From: an uncultured Bacteroidia bacterium
Lineage (GTDB): Bacteria > Bacteroidota > Bacteroidia > Bacteroidales > UBA932
Assembly: GCA_902774155.1 (NCBI GenBank)
Contig: CACYHF010000001.1
Location: 1-64,000, forward strand
DNA: 64,000 nucleotides
Reading direction: 5' to 3'
Below, one piece after another: positions 24,810 to 34,686 of this stretch (its first letter is position 1; the number at the start of each line of letters is the position of its first letter). Below the pieces are notes generated by a model. That model had not been told where the DNA came from. It saw only the letters and a list, made by a program, of their open reading frames with translations, and made no database searches. A program made the translations under genes and the position numbers.

Positions 24810-25936
24810 ACCAGTTTATATACTTCGTCACAGATGATTTGGGCTGCATTGGTGAGGGCCATGGCGTGGGCGTTCTTTTCCAGTTGAGCCACGCGGTCGG
24901 GGCTCTTTACCAGCGCCAGGGCCGTGGACATAAGTTCGTCCAGGGCATCGCTGTCCTTGACCAGGAGGGCTGCGTCTTTCCGAACCAGGGCCATGGCATT
25001 GTGTGTCTGGTGGTCTTCGGCCACGTTGGGCGAGGGCACAAACACGGTGGCCTTGCCCATGGCGCAGAGCTCGCTTACGGTGCTGGCCCCGCTGCGGGAA
25101 ATCACCACGTCGGCCGCTGCATAGGCCAGGTCCATCCGGCCGATGAAATCATAAGCCGTGATGCCCTGCACCTGCGGGTTGGCCGCCATAAAGGCATCCA
25201 CGTTTTTCTTATAATACTTTCCGCACTGCCAGATTACTTCCACGCCCTCACCGTCAGGGCATCCGTCCTGAATCCAGTGCTTCATGGCGTTGTTCAACGT
25301 TCCGCTTCCCAGGCTTCCGCCCACCACGAAGATATGCTTCCTGGCCGGGTCCAGATGGTAGTGTTCCATAGCCTCGGCCTTCATTTGTGGCGTGGCCGGC
25401 TGCGAAACGGCCGCACGGATGGGATTGCCGGAAAGGACGATTTTATCGGCCGGGAAGAATTTTTCCATCCCTTCGTAGGCCACGCAGATGGACTGGACGC
25501 GGTTTCCCAGCAGTTTGTTGGTGAGACCGGCAAAACCGTTCTGCTCCTGGATCACGGCGGGAATCTTCATACTGGTGGCGGCCCACAGCAGGGGAGCGCT
25601 GGCGTAACCTCCTACGCCCACGGCCACATCCGGCTTGAATTTCCGGACGATGGCCTTGGCCCGGCGCAGGCTGTCCAGCACGCGGAAGGGCACCGTGAGG
25701 TTGTTCATAAGGTTTTTCATGCTCATCCGGCGCTGCATCCCCACCATGGGAAGCCCCACGATTTCGAAGCCTTCGGCCGGCACCTTTTCCATTTCCATCT
25801 TACCATCGGCTCCTACAAAAAGGATTTCCGTGGCGGGATTCAACTCCTTGAGTTTGTGCGCAATGGACACGGCCGGGAAAATGTGCCCGCCCGTTCCGCC
25901 GCCGCTGATAATCACTCGAATTGCCTTGTATTCCAT
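24806..25936 (-). CDS. murG: undecaprenyldiphospho-muramoylpentapeptide beta-N-acetylglucosaminyltransferase
   Basis: 376-residue GT28 glycosyltransferase making lipid II from lipid I at the inner face of the membrane. The glycine-rich loop ISGGGTGGHIFPAVSIA is at about residues 10-26, a second glycine loop VVGGSLGSGTLN near 193-204, and the UDP-sugar-binding SRSGASTVSELCAMGK near 270-285. The ATG at 25934-25936 overlaps the ftsW stop by one base (TAATG); eight further in-frame codons would enter ftsW. Stop overlaps the murC start in ATGA. Confidence 0.96.
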   Translation of the reverse strand: MEYKAIRVIISGGGTGGHIFPAVSIAHKLKELNPATEILFVGADGKMEMEKVPAEGFEIVGLPMVGMQRRMSMKNLMNNLTVPFRVLDSLRRAKAIVRKFKPDVAVGVGGYASAPLLWAATSMKIPAVIQEQNGFAGLTNKLLGNRVQSICVAYEGMEKFFPADKIVLSGNPIRAAVSQPATPQMKAEAMEHYHLDPARKHIFVVGGSLGSGTLNNAMKHWIQDGCPDGEGVEVIWQCGKYYKKNVDAFMAANPQVQGITAYDFIGRMDLAYAAADVVISRSGASTVSELCAMGKATVFVPSPNVAEDHQTHNAMALVRKDAALLVKDSDALDELMSTALALVKSPDRVAQLEKNAHAMALTNAAQIICDEVYKLV

Positions 25937-27309
25937 TATACGGTAGTATCTTGCGTCCAATTGGTTTCACTGCTATGTTCGATGAGGGGAACGGCCTCCG
26001 CCTCGCGCCGGGCCATGTTTTCCCGGGCATCCTTGGAGATGGACAGCAGGATGCCGAAGACCACGCTGAACACCAGGAAGGCGTTGGTTCCGTGGCTCAC
26101 CAGCGGAAGGGTCTGTCCCGTCTGAGGCACCAGCGGCAGGTGTACGTTCACGGCCATATGCATAAACGCCTGTCCGGTGACCAGGATGATGAGTCCCGTC
26201 ATAATCACTTTATCGTAATAGCGGTCGCACTCCTTGGCCACCATCGTGCCGCGCGCCAGCAGGCTGAAGTACAGGATCAGGAGGATGGTGGCGCCCCAAA
26301 GGCCCGTCTCTTCCACGATGAAACTGAACATATAGTCGCCGAAAATCACCGGCACTTGGTATTTCTGGGTGCTGTTGCCGATTCCCTTGCCGAAGAATCC
26401 GCCTTCCTTGATGGCCAGGAGGGCGCCCACGGGCTGGTCCAGTTTGGCGCGGGCTTGCCGCCATTCCAGCGATTCCCGCTTGCTGTTGAGCAATTGCTGC
26501 ATGGTGGCGTCATCGTCCTGCGTAATACGGCCGATGGCGGTGCCGATGCGGCTTTCCTTGAGCCAGCCGGCCTTGTAGGCGCCGAACATCAGTCCTACGC
26601 CCAACACTCCCACGGCCACCACATAGCCGATGTCGCGCCAGTCGATACCGCCCACCAGCACCATAAGCACCATAATGGCACCCATAAACAGGGCCGATGA
26701 ATTGGATCCCATCATCACCATCAGCGTGGTGAGGAGAATGGGCAGGTATATATAGATAATCTTCTGCCAGAGGTCCTTTTGCAGGAAGGACAGGCGGCTG
26801 CTGTGGCTGGCCAGCAGCGGCACCCATTTGAAGTTGCCGTTCTTGAAGGTGTCCAGGGCCCAGCCCAGGTACATAATCATAAACAGTTTCACGAATTCAT
26901 ATACGTGCACCTGTTTGCCGGCTACGATGAGGATGCGCCGGGCGCCGTTGATTTCGCCGGCACGCACAAAGCCCAGGTTCATGTTCAGCACCAGAATGGC
27001 CAGGATACCGAAACTGAGCATAAAACCGAACTGGGATAACTTCCGGTACCAGCTAACCTTTCCGAAGTAATAGAAGCTGAAGATGATGACAAAGCCCAGC
27101 GCCACGATCTTGAGCTGGTCTACCATGATGGAGACCCGGTCGCTCCCGGTGTCGTTGGCCAGGCGAGGCGTGCTGGAGAACACCGAGATCACGGAGATGA
27201 GCATCAGGAACAGGGCAATCAGAAGGATTACCTTGTCCCCGCTGAAACGGTCCATGAAACTGGTGAGGTGGCCTACGAAGCTGCCTCTTGTCTTCTCTTC
27301 TTCACTCAT
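25936..27309 (-). CDS. ftsW: peptidoglycan glycosyltransferase FtsW (SEDS family)
   Basis: 457-residue SEDS-family polymerase with about ten transmembrane segments, which polymerises lipid II at the septum with its cognate PBP. Features: NGARRILIVAG near 121-131, KEGGFFGKGIGNSTQKYQVPVIFGDYMFS near 302-330 (the large extracellular loop with the conserved Asp), and VNVHLPLVPQTGQTLPLVSHG near 390-410. The C-terminal cytoplasmic tail is hydrophilic. It lies 6 nt after murD and upstream of murG, the FtsW position and not the RodA one. Confidence 0.95.
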   Translation of the reverse strand: MSEEEKTRGSFVGHLTSFMDRFSGDKVILLIALFLMLISVISVFSSTPRLANDTGSDRVSIMVDQLKIVALGFVIIFSFYYFGKVSWYRKLSQFGFMLSFGILAILVLNMNLGFVRAGEINGARRILIVAGKQVHVYEFVKLFMIMYLGWALDTFKNGNFKWVPLLASHSSRLSFLQKDLWQKIIYIYLPILLTTLMVMMGSNSSALFMGAIMVLMVLVGGIDWRDIGYVVAVGVLGVGLMFGAYKAGWLKESRIGTAIGRITQDDDATMQQLLNSKRESLEWRQARAKLDQPVGALLAIKEGGFFGKGIGNSTQKYQVPVIFGDYMFSFIVEETGLWGATILLILYFSLLARGTMVAKECDRYYDKVIMTGLIILVTGQAFMHMAVNVHLPLVPQTGQTLPLVSHGTNAFLVFSVVFGILLSISKDARENMARREAEAVPLIEHSSETNWTQDTTV

Positions 27310-27315
27310 CGTTTC

Positions 27316-28650
27316 TTACAGTTTGCGGACGGCAGCTTTGAACTGCTCGCCACGGTCTTCGTAATTCTTGAACAGGTCGAAGCTGGCGCAGCACGGGCTC
27401 AGCAGCACCACGTCGCCGGCAGCGGCCATCTTGGACGCCTTCTGCACGGCTTCCTCGGCCGATAGGGCATCTTCCATCCGGGACACCATGCCTCCGAAGG
27501 CGGCGTGGATCTTGGCGTTGTCCACGCCCAGGCAAACGATGGCTTTCACCTTCTCCTTCACAAGGTCGTTCAGGAGGCTGTAGTCGTTGCCTTTGTCTTT
27601 GCCGCCCACAATCCATACCACCGGGCGTTTCTGGCACTCCAGGGCATACCAGGCGCTGTCTACGTTGGTGGCCTTGGAGTCGTTGATATACAGCACGTCC
27701 TTGATGCTCAGGACGGGTTCCAGACGGTGTTCGATGGGCTGGAAGGTGGCCAGGGACTTGCGGATTACCTCGTTCTCGATGCCGCTGGCTTTGGCGGCCA
27801 GTGCAGCGGCCATGGAGTTGTAGATATTGTGCTTGCCGCCCAGGGCCAGTTCCTGCAGGAAGATATCGGTCTCCTCCTTGTCATAACGGAGGACCATCTT
27901 GTCGTTCTTCAAGAAGGCACCCTGCTCAACTTCCTTCTCCTGTGAGAAGGGGAGCATCTTGCATCGAAGTACAATCTTGGACAAGTGTCCTACTGTTATG
28001 GCGTCATCGGAGTCGAAGATGAAACAGTCGTCACTGCGCAAGTTCTGGGTAATCTTGAACTTGGCGGCCACGTAGTTCTCCATTTTGTGGTCGTAGCGGT
28101 CCAGGTGGTCCGGCGTAATGTTGGTGATAATGGCGATGTCAGGCCGGAAATCATAGGTGTCATCCAGTTGGAAGCTGCTGATTTCCAACACATAATAGTC
28201 GAAATGCTCGGTGGCAACCTGGTAGGCGTAACTCTTGCCGATATTGCCGCCCAGTCCTACGTTCAGGCCTGCGTTCTGCAACAGGAAATAAATGAGCGAG
28301 GTGGTGGTGGTTTTGCCATTGGAGCCGGTGATGCAAATCTTCTTCGCTTTGTCGAAGCGGCTGGCAAATTCAATCTCGGACACTACGCGGATGCCTTTTT
28401 CCCGCAGTTTCTGCACCATCGGGACGGTTCCGGGGATGCCGGGGCTCTTGACTACCTCATCGGCATTGAGGATGAGTTCCTCCGTATGCTGGCCCTGCTC
28501 AAACGGAATCTCCCATTTGCGCAGCTGGGCGGCATATTCCTCTTTGATGGTCCCTTTGTCGCTCAGGAACACATCGAATCCTTTTACTTTTGCCAGAACA
28601 GCGGCACCTACACCGCTTTCGGCCCCACCTAATACAACTACTCTAGACAT
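27316..28650 (-). CDS. murD: UDP-N-acetylmuramoyl-L-alanine--D-glutamate ligase
   Basis: 444-residue Mur ligase adding D-Glu to UDP-MurNAc-L-Ala. N-terminal VLGGAESGVGAAVLAKVKG near 5-23 (MurD-type nucleotide fold), ATP loop CITGSNGKTTTTSLI near 110-124, NITPDHLDRY near 182-191 and the NDSKATNVDSAWYAL stretch near 320-334 are diagnostic. The C-terminal SPCCASFDLFKNYEDRGEQF segment near 416-436 is also MurD-specific. The start lies 2 nt after the mraY stop. Confidence 0.97.
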   Translation of the reverse strand: MSRVVVLGGAESGVGAAVLAKVKGFDVFLSDKGTIKEEYAAQLRKWEIPFEQGQHTEELILNADEVVKSPGIPGTVPMVQKLREKGIRVVSEIEFASRFDKAKKICITGSNGKTTTTSLIYFLLQNAGLNVGLGGNIGKSYAYQVATEHFDYYVLEISSFQLDDTYDFRPDIAIITNITPDHLDRYDHKMENYVAAKFKITQNLRSDDCFIFDSDDAITVGHLSKIVLRCKMLPFSQEKEVEQGAFLKNDKMVLRYDKEETDIFLQELALGGKHNIYNSMAAALAAKASGIENEVIRKSLATFQPIEHRLEPVLSIKDVLYINDSKATNVDSAWYALECQKRPVVWIVGGKDKGNDYSLLNDLVKEKVKAIVCLGVDNAKIHAAFGGMVSRMEDALSAEEAVQKASKMAAAGDVVLLSPCCASFDLFKNYEDRGEQFKAAVRKL

Positions 28651-28652
28651 AA

Positions 28653-29945
28653 CTAACGAATCTTCAACAATGCTAACGTACTAACTGCCAGGATGATCCC
28701 CACAATCCAAAAACGGACGGTAATCTTGGCTTCGTGCTGCGGCGGCACCGGTTTGGGAATGAGGACCGGTCCGTCGGGCGCCTTTTTGTCCTGAAAATGA
28801 TGATGGAGCGGCGTCATACTCCAGATGCGGGAACCTACGCCGTTGCGTTTCTTGGTATATTTGAAATAAAAGCGCTGGAGCAGCACCGACAGGCTTTCGG
28901 CGAAGAAAATGCCGCACAGCAGGGGAAGCAGGAGCTCCTTGCGCATAAGCACGGCGCTTACGCCGATGATGCCGCCGATGGTGAGGCTCCCCGTGTCGCC
29001 CATAAACACCTGGGCGGGGAAGGAATTGTACCACAGGAAGCCGATGAGTGCACCCACAAAGGCGCTCAGGAAGACAGCCATTTCTCCAGATCCCGGTATA
29101 TACATAATATTGAGGAAGTTGGAGTTGATGAGGTTGCCTCCCAGCCAGGCCATGAGACCCAGTACAACGCCCACCACGGCCGATGTTCCCGCCGCCAGGC
29201 CGTCCAGGCCGTCGGTCAGGTTGGTGCCGTTGGAGCAGGCGGTGATCACCAGCACAATCATAAGCACGTAAATGGCCCACTTGCAGTACCAGCCCCAGGC
29301 GCCCTTGAAGGGGGAGAGCCAGCGGTAGTCGAACTCGTGGTTCTTCACGAAGGGGATGGTGGTCTTGGTGCTTTTCACCACGTTTTCTTCCACGTAGCGG
29401 CCGCTGGTAACGGTGGTTTCCGTCTCCAGGGTGCGCTCCACGCTGGTGTCCACTTCCACTTTCTCACGGACCACGATGTCCGGGCTCATCCATACGGTGA
29501 GCCCCACGATAAAGCCCAAAGCAATCTGTCCCAGAAGCTTTCCTTTCTCGCTCATACCCTCTTTGCGGTGCTTGAACACCTTGATATAGTCGTCGGTGAA
29601 ACCCAGCGCACCGCACCAGAGGGTACTCAGCAGCAACAGGAGCACGTAGATGTTGGTGAGGTCGCAGAAAAGCAGTACACCGCTCAGGATGGACAGGATG
29701 ATGATCACGCCGCCCATAGTGGGGGTTCCTTTCTTTTGGATCTGGTCGGCCAGTCCCAGGTCGCGCACGGTTTCTCCAATCTGCTTGCGCTGCAGCAGGC
29801 CGATGATGCGTTTGCCGGCGTACATACTCACCAGCACGGCCGTAACCGCGGACAGCATGGCCCGGAAGCTCAGGTAATGCATAAGCCCCATGCCGGGGAA
29901 GTCGACGCCGATGGACTCCAGATATAGGAACAGATGATAGATCAT
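28653..29945 (-). CDS. mraY: phospho-N-acetylmuramoyl-pentapeptide-transferase
   Basis: 430-residue polytopic transferase producing lipid I from UDP-MurNAc-pentapeptide and undecaprenyl phosphate. Visible: KKGTPTMGGVIII near 71-83, the catalytic-type Asp pair in LGFTDDYIKVFKH near 114-126, NGTNLTDGLDGLAAG near 239-253, and PLHHHFQ near 376-382. At 430 residues it is longer than the roughly 360 usual in other phyla; the extra length is an extracytoplasmic insertion of about 60 residues (roughly 155-215, VEVDTSVERTLETETTVTSG onward), typical of Bacteroidota MraY. The start overlaps the murE stop by 4 nt. Confidence 0.96.
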   Translation of the reverse strand: MIYHLFLYLESIGVDFPGMGLMHYLSFRAMLSAVTAVLVSMYAGKRIIGLLQRKQIGETVRDLGLADQIQKKGTPTMGGVIIILSILSGVLLFCDLTNIYVLLLLLSTLWCGALGFTDDYIKVFKHRKEGMSEKGKLLGQIALGFIVGLTVWMSPDIVVREKVEVDTSVERTLETETTVTSGRYVEENVVKSTKTTIPFVKNHEFDYRWLSPFKGAWGWYCKWAIYVLMIVLVITACSNGTNLTDGLDGLAAGTSAVVGVVLGLMAWLGGNLINSNFLNIMYIPGSGEMAVFLSAFVGALIGFLWYNSFPAQVFMGDTGSLTIGGIIGVSAVLMRKELLLPLLCGIFFAESLSVLLQRFYFKYTKKRNGVGSRIWSMTPLHHHFQDKKAPDGPVLIPKPVPPQHEAKITVRFWIVGIILAVSTLALLKIR

Positions 29946-31348
29946 TGGGCTATGAGTTGGAAGGTTTCGTTTACGATTTCTTTTTCGTCAAAGGGATATT
30001 TGGTATGGCCGATGACCTGGTAGGTCTCGTGGCCTTTGCCGGCGACCAGCAGGGTGGCGTTTTCCGGAGCCGTGAGGATGGCCGTCCGCAGGGCTTCCCG
30101 GCGGTCGGTGATGACCAGCGCTTTGGCCAGGCCCTTGGCGTCCAGTCCGGCTGTTATGTCTTTGATAATGGCCTCGGGGACTTCCGTGCGGGGGTTGTCG
30201 GAGGTTACGATGAGCCGATCGGCCAGTTTCTGGGCCACCTGGGCCATTTCCGGACGCTTGGTGCGGTCGCGGTCTCCGCCGCAGCCGAACAGGCAGATGA
30301 GCGTGCGCTCCGGGGCGATGGCGCGAAGGGTGGTGAGTACATTCTCCAGGGCATCGGGCGTGTGGGCATAGTCGATGACCACGGAAAGGCCTTTAGGCCC
30401 CCGCAGGTTCTCCAGCCGTCCCGGGGCGCTTTCCAGGTTGGAGAGGGCCACCAGGGTTTCGGTGGTATCCTGACCCAGACACACGGCGGCGCTGTAGATG
30501 GCCAGGAGGTTGTAGGCGTTGTGCCGGCCGATCAGGCGGCACCAGGTATCGACGCCGTCTATCTTCAGGAGCATCCCGTCGAAGTTCTGCTCCAGGATGC
30601 GGGCGGTATGGTCGGCCAGGCCCTGTACGGAATACGTAACCACCTGGGCCTTGGTGTTTTGCACCATTACGGATCCATGGCGGTCGTCGCTGTTCACCAG
30701 GGCGATGGCGCCCTTGGGCAGCCGGTCGAAGAACAGTTTCTTGCAACGGAGGTATTCGGCGAAGGTCTTGTGGTAATCCAGGTGGTCGTGGGTGAGGTTG
30801 GAGAAGATGCCCAGGGCGAAGTCCAGTCCCGTCACGCGGTCCTGTTCCACGCCGATGGAGCTCACCTCCATAAAGCAGTAGCTGCATCCTTTTTCCACCA
30901 TCCGTGCCAGCAGGCTGTTCAGGGTGATGGGGTCCACCGTAGTGTTTTCCGTTTCCAGACGTTCATCGCCCACATAGTTGGCGATGGTGGAAAGCAGTCC
31001 GCAGGAATAGCCCAGGTTGCGGAACAACTGGTACAGCAGGGTTACCGTGGTGGTTTTCCCATTGGTACCCGTGATGCCTACCAGCGTCAGTTTTCCGGAC
31101 GGGTGTCCGTAGAAAGCATCGGCCACCAGGGCCAGCGCTTCCCGGCTGCCGTCTACCACGGCCACGGCGCCTTTTTCCAGCGCCTGGGGGATGTAGGCGT
31201 GTCCGTCGTTATCGTAGCCCTTCACGGCAAAGAAGAGGCTGCCCGGGGTCACTTTACGGGAATCGCTGCAGATGGCGGCGATTTCCGTTTCGGGCGTTCC
31301 ATGCAGGATGTTGACGGCTGCATTCCTTATAATTTCACTCAGTTTCAT
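29942..31348 (-). CDS. murE: UDP-N-acetylmuramoyl-tripeptide synthetase, meso-diaminopimelate type
   Basis: 468-residue Mur ligase adding the third stem-peptide residue. ATP loop GITGTNGKTTTVTLLY near 91-106; UDP-MurNAc-binding ENTTVDP near 138-144; and the DNPR motif (TSDNPRTE) near 386, whose Arg marks meso-diaminopimelate use, as opposed to the lysine-type motif. This predicts mDAP-containing peptidoglycan. The start overlaps the ftsI stop by 4 nt and the stop overlaps mraY by 4 nt. Confidence 0.96.
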   Translation of the reverse strand: MKLSEIIRNAAVNILHGTPETEIAAICSDSRKVTPGSLFFAVKGYDNDGHAYIPQALEKGAVAVVDGSREALALVADAFYGHPSGKLTLVGITGTNGKTTTVTLLYQLFRNLGYSCGLLSTIANYVGDERLETENTTVDPITLNSLLARMVEKGCSYCFMEVSSIGVEQDRVTGLDFALGIFSNLTHDHLDYHKTFAEYLRCKKLFFDRLPKGAIALVNSDDRHGSVMVQNTKAQVVTYSVQGLADHTARILEQNFDGMLLKIDGVDTWCRLIGRHNAYNLLAIYSAAVCLGQDTTETLVALSNLESAPGRLENLRGPKGLSVVIDYAHTPDALENVLTTLRAIAPERTLICLFGCGGDRDRTKRPEMAQVAQKLADRLIVTSDNPRTEVPEAIIKDITAGLDAKGLAKALVITDRREALRTAILTAPENATLLVAGKGHETYQVIGHTKYPFDEKEIVNETFQLIAQ

Positions 31349-33435
31349 TTGAGGGTCAGTTTCACAGTTTGTCCGTTTTTACAGGCGGTTCCCGGGGCGG
31401 GGGATTGGCCCACCACGTGGCCGGCGCCGGTATACTGGCACAGCAGGCCCATGGATTCCAGGGTGTACAGGGCGTCCTTGAGACCGTAGCCTTTCAGGTC
31501 CGGAACCTTTCCTTTTTCCACCTCCGCTTTCTGCTCCATCAGCGGGACGCTGGCGGTGGGACGGATTTCGCTGTCCCAGGTGCCGTCCAGCGCATACAGC
31601 TTGTCCACAATCTCGCGCACGGCCATGGCCGGCTTGGTACCGCCGTAGAAGTTCCGGTGCGAGGGATAGGAATAAACGGTAACCAGGATGGTGTATTTGG
31701 GATTGTCCACCGGGAAGAAACCCACGAAGGTGCCCTGGAATTTCTTCCGGCCCTGGATATCGCTGTAGGGGTCTGAGCTGCCGCCCCTTTCCTTGGGGGA
31801 GAGCACCACACGTGCGGTACCGGTCTTGCCGCCTACGGGCAGTTTGGCCGATCTCAGACGCGTGGCAGTACCTTCGTTCACCACGGCGCGGAGGGCGCGG
31901 GTGACGGTATCGGCCGTGGCGGGCGAGCAGATACTGCTGTTCAAGGCCGAGGGCTCGAAGCGCTTGAGCACCTTGCCGTCCTTCTCCACGCTTTCCACCA
32001 GATAGGGCTTCATCATGGTGCCCTTGTTGGCAATACCGTTGTAGAAGGTGGCCACGTGCAGCGGCGTAACGCTGAGGCTGTAGCCATAGGCCGTGGTGCC
32101 CAGGGTGGTCTTGGACCAGCCGGGGGTGCCGGGCCGGTTCACTACGGGCGTTCCCATACCGGTGATATCGAAGTCGAAGGCTTCCCCGAAACGGTAGGAG
32201 TAAATATGGTCGAACATCTCCTGCGGCTTCTTGCCGTAGTAGTTTTCGGCCAGCCAGGTGAATACGTAGTTGGAGGAAATCTCGAAGCCGTGCATCACGG
32301 TGATGTCCCGGCGGCCCGTTTCCCGCTGGTAGTCCAGGATATGGACGTCCTGATTGTAGCCGCCCGGTACGAAGCCGTTGTTGGTGGGCAGCGTCTGGTC
32401 CAGGGTTTTTACATAGCCATCCTCCACCAGGGAGACCAGGGTGACGGTCTTCATCACGGAGCCTTGTTCGCCCACTTCCCTCAGGCACAGGTTCTCCCGC
32501 TCCCAGAGCGTGGTCTGCGGGGTGTCGCCGCGGCTCAGGTTCACCATGGCGCGGATGGCGCCGGTTTTAGCCTCCAGGATGATGCAGATGCCGGCACGTA
32601 CGCCATCGTCCTCGTTAATCTGGGCGCGGAGGGCGCGGTCGGCTATATCCTGGAAGTCCACGTTCAGGGTGGTGCGGATGTCGTTGCCGTCCTGCACTTT
32701 CACCTGGGCCGAATCCAGATCACGCACCCAGCGCTTGTTGTCGGTGACGCGGCGCCATTCATAGCCTTCCCGTCCGTGCAGTTCGCTGTCGAAGCTGGAT
32801 TCCAGGCCGATGCGGTTCTGCTCTTTTACATAGCCGATTACGCGGCGGGCCAGGGAGTCGTAGGGATAGATGCGTTCTTCGTGCTTTTCCACAATGAAGC
32901 CACCCGTGTAGGGCCCTTCCCGGAACAGCGGGAACGATTTCACCTTTTCCAGGGTGCTCAGGTCTATATTCCGCTGGATTCGGAGGTATTTGGAGCCTTT
33001 GTCGCGACCGTCCAGGATGGCTTTGGCGTAGGCGTCGGCGCTTTTGTCGCGGAATTCGTTACTCAGGTATACGGACAGTTCACGGGCTTTTTCCCGCCAT
33101 GCCCGCTCCAGGCTGTCCTTGCCGGTTTCGGCGTATTCCTGCTTGCGGACGGTGCAGTCCATATAGATGTCATACAAGGGGGCCGATATGGCCAGCGGGC
33201 GTCCGTCGGTGGCCAGAATCTTGCCCCGTACCGGGGGCTCCACGTGCTTCTGCACGGAAGGCCGGAACAGGCCGATGACCCTTTCATCTACGGTGTAACT
33301 GGCCTGGATGTGTACCACACGCAGCAGGATAGCCACCCCCAGGAACAGGAACAGCATGGAAAGGAAGAACATCACCACGTGGATTCTGTCGCGGTTTTCT
33401 ATGGTGTCCTTTATTTCACTCTGCTTCTTGCTCAT
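31345..33435 (-). CDS. ftsI: septal penicillin-binding protein (FtsI type) with C-terminal PASTA domain
   Basis: 696-residue class B PBP, the DD-transpeptidase paired with FtsW. One N-terminal transmembrane helix (about 20-41), a pedestal domain (about 60-240), and a transpeptidase domain with Ser326-x-x-Lys329 (EQGSVMKTVT), SxN at 387-389 (ISSN) and KTG at 537-539 (GGKTGTAR). The residue before GS is Gln where EPGS is commoner. A PASTA domain occupies about 634-696 (VPDLKGYGLKDALYTLESMG). Overlaps ftsL by 4 nt upstream and murE downstream. Confidence 0.95.
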   Translation of the reverse strand: MSKKQSEIKDTIENRDRIHVVMFFLSMLFLFLGVAILLRVVHIQASYTVDERVIGLFRPSVQKHVEPPVRGKILATDGRPLAISAPLYDIYMDCTVRKQEYAETGKDSLERAWREKARELSVYLSNEFRDKSADAYAKAILDGRDKGSKYLRIQRNIDLSTLEKVKSFPLFREGPYTGGFIVEKHEERIYPYDSLARRVIGYVKEQNRIGLESSFDSELHGREGYEWRRVTDNKRWVRDLDSAQVKVQDGNDIRTTLNVDFQDIADRALRAQINEDDGVRAGICIILEAKTGAIRAMVNLSRGDTPQTTLWERENLCLREVGEQGSVMKTVTLVSLVEDGYVKTLDQTLPTNNGFVPGGYNQDVHILDYQRETGRRDITVMHGFEISSNYVFTWLAENYYGKKPQEMFDHIYSYRFGEAFDFDITGMGTPVVNRPGTPGWSKTTLGTTAYGYSLSVTPLHVATFYNGIANKGTMMKPYLVESVEKDGKVLKRFEPSALNSSICSPATADTVTRALRAVVNEGTATRLRSAKLPVGGKTGTARVVLSPKERGGSSDPYSDIQGRKKFQGTFVGFFPVDNPKYTILVTVYSYPSHRNFYGGTKPAMAVREIVDKLYALDGTWDSEIRPTASVPLMEQKAEVEKGKVPDLKGYGLKDALYTLESMGLLCQYTGAGHVVGQSPAPGTACKNGQTVKLTLK

Positions 33436-33773
33436 TTTTTCTTGATCAAGGTGGCGGGTTCCTGGGGCAGGGTCAGTTCTACACCCAGTTCTTTCAGGCG
33501 GGCCTCGGCGGCCGAGGCGCTATGCAGTTTCACCAGGGCGGCTTCTTTCTCTGCGTAGTGGATACGCAGCTGGTCGATGGCCGCCTGGTTGTCTCCGGCT
33601 TGGGTGAGGGTCTTGTCCACCTGCAGGCTCAGGAGGATGGTGACCCACATCAGCAGGAACAGATACATGATGTGCATGTAGTATTTATCGGCGCGGATCC
33701 GGAGCAGGAATTCTCCGTTCCGGAGGGCACGCAGGGTGTTGCGGAAGGCCGTCCAAATGGTTTTTGCGCTCAT
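33432..33773 (-). CDS. ftsL: FtsL-like cell division membrane protein
   Basis: 113-residue bitopic protein with a cytoplasmic N-terminus of about 30 residues, one transmembrane helix (about 33-50, HIMYLFLLMWVTILLSL), and a periplasmic helical region (QAAIDQLRIHYAEKEAALVKLHSASAAEARLKELG). Size, topology and place between rsmH and ftsI identify the Bacteroidota FtsL-like protein; sequence alone would not. It should pair with the DivIC/FtsB-like protein at 16074. Overlaps both neighbours by 4 nt. Confidence 0.85.
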   Translation of the reverse strand: MSAKTIWTAFRNTLRALRNGEFLLRIRADKYYMHIMYLFLLMWVTILLSLQVDKTLTQAGDNQAAIDQLRIHYAEKEAALVKLHSASAAEARLKELGVELTLPQEPATLIKKK

Positions 33774-34672
33774 GCTTCGGTCCTCCTTTCCGCTATCCGG
33801 AGTTTCGCGCTGCGGGCGCGGGTGTTTCCGGCAATTTCACTTTCTTCGGGCACGATGGGCTTGCGGTTCACGGCCTCCAGCGGGGTATGGGCCCGTCCGT
33901 ACAGGTCTTGCCGTACCACGCCGTCCACGTTGCCCGTCTTGATGAAGTTTTTCACCATCCGGTCTTCCAGGCTGTGGTAGGTGATTACAACCAGCCGGCC
34001 GCCGGGTTTGAGGCTGCGGGCGGCCCCGTCCAGGAACTTCTCCAGGGAACGCATCTCCTGGTTCACCTCAATGCGGAGCGCCTGGTACAGTTTGGCCAGC
34101 ACTTTGTGCTCTGCGCCCTTGGGCAACATCTTGCCCACGGCACGGTCCAGGTCGCCGGTGGTGTGCAGCGGACGCGCCTGGATAATCAGACGGGCCATAT
34201 TGCGGGCGCCGTCCACTTCCCCGTACAACCGCAGGATGCGCTCCAGTGCTTCCTCGTCGTAATTATTGGCCACTTCTTCGGCCGTGAGGGTGGCTTCCTG
34301 GTTCATCCGCATGTCCAGCGGCGCTTCCTCATACCGGAAGCTGAATCCCCGTTCGGCCGTATCGAACTGATGGGAACTAACTCCCAAATCAGCAAGAATG
34401 CCATCGAAGAGTACATCGTAATGCCGGGCATAATTCTCTATGAAGCGGAAGTTGTTGTGGATGAGGGTTAGCCGTGGATCGGCCGGGGCGTTCTGGATGG
34501 CATCGATGTCACGATCGAAGGCGATGACTCTCCCGCCAGCGTTTAAGCGTGAAAGTACGGCAGCGGTGTGACCACCGCCTCCGAAAGTGGCATCTGCGTA
34601 AATTCCTTCGGGATTTGTAACAAGAGCGGATACACTCTCTGCCAACAGTACAGGGATATGATATTCAGACAT
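33770..34672 (-). CDS. rsmH: 16S rRNA (cytosine1402-N4)-methyltransferase
   Basis: 300-residue SAM-dependent methyltransferase (MraW) that modifies C1402 of 16S rRNA. N-terminal YHIPVLLAESVSAL, the SAM-binding ATFGGGGHTAAVLSRL near 28-43, DGILADLGVSSHQFD near 91-105, and GRLVVITYHSLEDRMVKNF near 224-242 are standard RsmH motifs. The gene lies 14 nt after mraZ and overlaps ftsL by 4 nt. Confidence 0.97.
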   Translation of the reverse strand: MSEYHIPVLLAESVSALVTNPEGIYADATFGGGGHTAAVLSRLNAGGRVIAFDRDIDAIQNAPADPRLTLIHNNFRFIENYARHYDVLFDGILADLGVSSHQFDTAERGFSFRYEEAPLDMRMNQEATLTAEEVANNYDEEALERILRLYGEVDGARNMARLIIQARPLHTTGDLDRAVGKMLPKGAEHKVLAKLYQALRIEVNQEMRSLEKFLDGAARSLKPGGRLVVITYHSLEDRMVKNFIKTGNVDGVVRQDLYGRAHTPLEAVNRKPIVPEESEIAGNTRARSAKLRIAERRTEA

Positions 34673-34686
34673 TTCTCGAGACCCTC

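Noticed and set aside
29945..33558. Large plus-strand open frames antisense to murE and ftsI (514 and 500 codons)
   Set aside because: They mirror conserved Mur and PBP genes and have no recognisable protein features.
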